13,906 nt of DNA from Endozoicomonadaceae bacterium (lineage in GTDB: Bacteria > Pseudomonadota > Gammaproteobacteria > Pseudomonadales > Endozoicomonadaceae): assembly GCA_015163815.1 (NCBI GenBank), contig JAAOIJ010000076.1, forward strand, positions 1-13,906, written 5' to 3'. A program made the position numbers and the translations under genes. A model generated the notes under the pieces. The model did no database searches. It was not told the DNA's origin and saw nothing but the letters and a program-made list of their open reading frames with translations. Positions 13,258-13,906 of the stretch are shown one piece after another. Numbering within the stretch: the stretch's first letter is position 1; the number at the start of each line of letters is the position of its first letter.

Positions 13258-13728
13258 TTACAGAAGCCTATCAATTTTTTTAGCTGATGACACATCATAT
13301 AAAATAATCGTTTGTTTTTCATTTTGTTTTTTTTTCTCAGTCATGGCTTTTATCTTCCATGCTTTGGTGCTTCAAATGTTTGAAAAAGCTAAATCAGAGC
13401 GATATCCATGCTGCTGATCTGTGATATTTGCAGCAAACCACCGATTCTTTTAAATCCATGCTTTGCTGTTACAGGCTGTTTCTTTTCATGCAGTTGATAG
13501 TATCTTATTGATCCACTGTTAATATTTATTGTAATCTGTGCGTGATATTTGCATGCTATCATTGTGCCTTTAATATCATATTGCATGTGCTAAAATATCA
13601 GCCAGTTCGATGTTATTGAATCTAAGGTGCAGATTTATCACATTGTCTAAATTTTCAAATGTATGTATCAATAAGTGATCGATCAGGTTCTGATGACTTG
13701 CTTGTATTATAAGGTGAAACAGCCTCAT
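13258..13728 (-). pseudogene. Decayed minus-strand coding region (several short frames)
   Basis: No single intact gene covers this stretch, but short frames with protein-like composition follow one another in different phases. They are a 50-codon frame at 13576-13728 (contains FENLDNVINLHLRFNNIE), a 65-codon frame at 13389-13586 overlapping it by 11 bases (contains KKQPVTAKHGFKRIGG), and a 28-codon frame at 13258-13344 (contains QTIILYDVSSAKKIDRLL) with an A9 run. None has a good Shine-Dalgarno sequence. Another phase at about 13660-13745 reads SLTDEAVSPYNTSKSSEP. I read this as a frameshifted former gene or genes of unknown function. Small overlapping genes are the alternative, and chance frames in AT-rich DNA cannot be excluded. 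Confidence 0.35.
13357..13482. repeat. Degenerate direct repeat with about 50-bp spacing
   Basis: On the plus strand CCATGCT occurs at 13357, 13406 and 13456, spaced 49 and 50 bases. The first and third copies agree further, over CCATGCTTTG and then TGTTT, about 19 of 25 positions with one gap. In the minus strand these two copies are 99 bases apart and in the same frame (AKHGFK and APKHGR). The middle copy is weaker. Confidence 0.35.
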
Positions 13729-13906
13729 CAGTGAGCGATGGTCGTTTTAATAAATGATGTCATGACGGTATCCTGTTATATCATTATATTCTTTATTTAT
13801 AAATTATTGAAAATTACAGTGCTCATCTCTTCTTTTATTTTTATTTCGATTTGTCCAGCTGTATAGCTAAAATCCAATGTTGTTATTTTTTATGATACTT
13901 TGTTAG
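13729..13906. other. Right-end stretch without a supportable gene
   Basis: Only short frames are present. The minus strand from about 13877 to 13808 reads DFSYTAGQIEIKIKEE and stops after FNNL, which could be the end of another decayed gene. CAGGA lies seven bases before a minus-strand ATG at 13763-13765, but that frame runs only 11 codons before a TGA that overlaps the ATG of the 50-codon frame. Confidence 0.3.

Noticed and set aside
1..13906. CRISPR array, toxin-antitoxin pair or defence island
   Set aside because: There is no run of regularly spaced identical repeats and no cas, nuclease or methylase motif. The overlapping small frames at the right end lack ribosome binding sites and known toxin motifs.

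Overview
The window is AT-rich (roughly one third G+C by eye) and carries gammaproteobacterial housekeeping genes: ruvA-ruvB-ruvC, gapA, a PykA-type pyruvate kinase, pfkA, yaaA, a YnaI-type mechanosensitive channel, a cpoB-like gene and nadA. The AT bias, a broken IS5-family transposase carrying a second inserted element, and long gaps filled with decayed-looking reading frames suggest a host-associated or intracellular gammaproteobacterium, for example of the Legionella/Coxiella/Rickettsiella kind. That placement is inference; no taxonomic marker decides it.

Layout. 1-391: the end of a broken transposase, then a 139-bp element bounded by 17-bp inverted repeats, then a long imperfect hairpin. 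439-10511: nine protein genes, all on the minus strand. In transcription order (right to left) these are ruvA, ruvB, ruvC, gapA, pykA, pfkA, yaaA, a small putatively secreted protein of unknown function, a cN-I-type 5'-nucleotidase and ynaI (the small protein is the least certain of them). 10512-10784: a divergent intergenic region with a perfect 13-bp stem terminator and, 20 bp further on, a fully consensus sigma70 promoter firing rightwards. 10785-13228: three plus-strand genes, a SlyB/17-kDa-type glycine-zipper lipoprotein, a CpoB/YbgF-like periplasmic TPR protein and nadA. 13229-13906: no convincing intact gene, but several short minus-strand frames that look like the remains of one or more genes, and a loose repeat of about 50 bp.

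How the genes fit together. RuvABC process Holliday junctions. PfkA, GapA and PykA are glycolytic enzymes; gapA has a good promoter of its own and probably drives pykA as well. YaaA belongs to peroxide stress defence, NadA to NAD synthesis, YnaI to osmotic protection, and the lipoprotein and CpoB-like protein to the cell envelope. In many gammaproteobacteria ruv genes, tolQRAB-pal-cpoB and nadA lie close together. Here the outer parts remain but the tol-pal block is absent, replaced by a lipoprotein gene on the other strand from ruv, and ruvC lies after ruvB instead of before ruvA.

I found no clear new multi-gene system. The points most worth a second look are the 139-bp MITE-like element, the Bacteroidetes-like PfkA with altered ligand-site residues, the orphan terminator beside the consensus promoter, the missing tol-pal block, and the decayed locus at the right end. 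Start codons were moved downstream from TTG to ATG in several genes where a Shine-Dalgarno sequence supports it.
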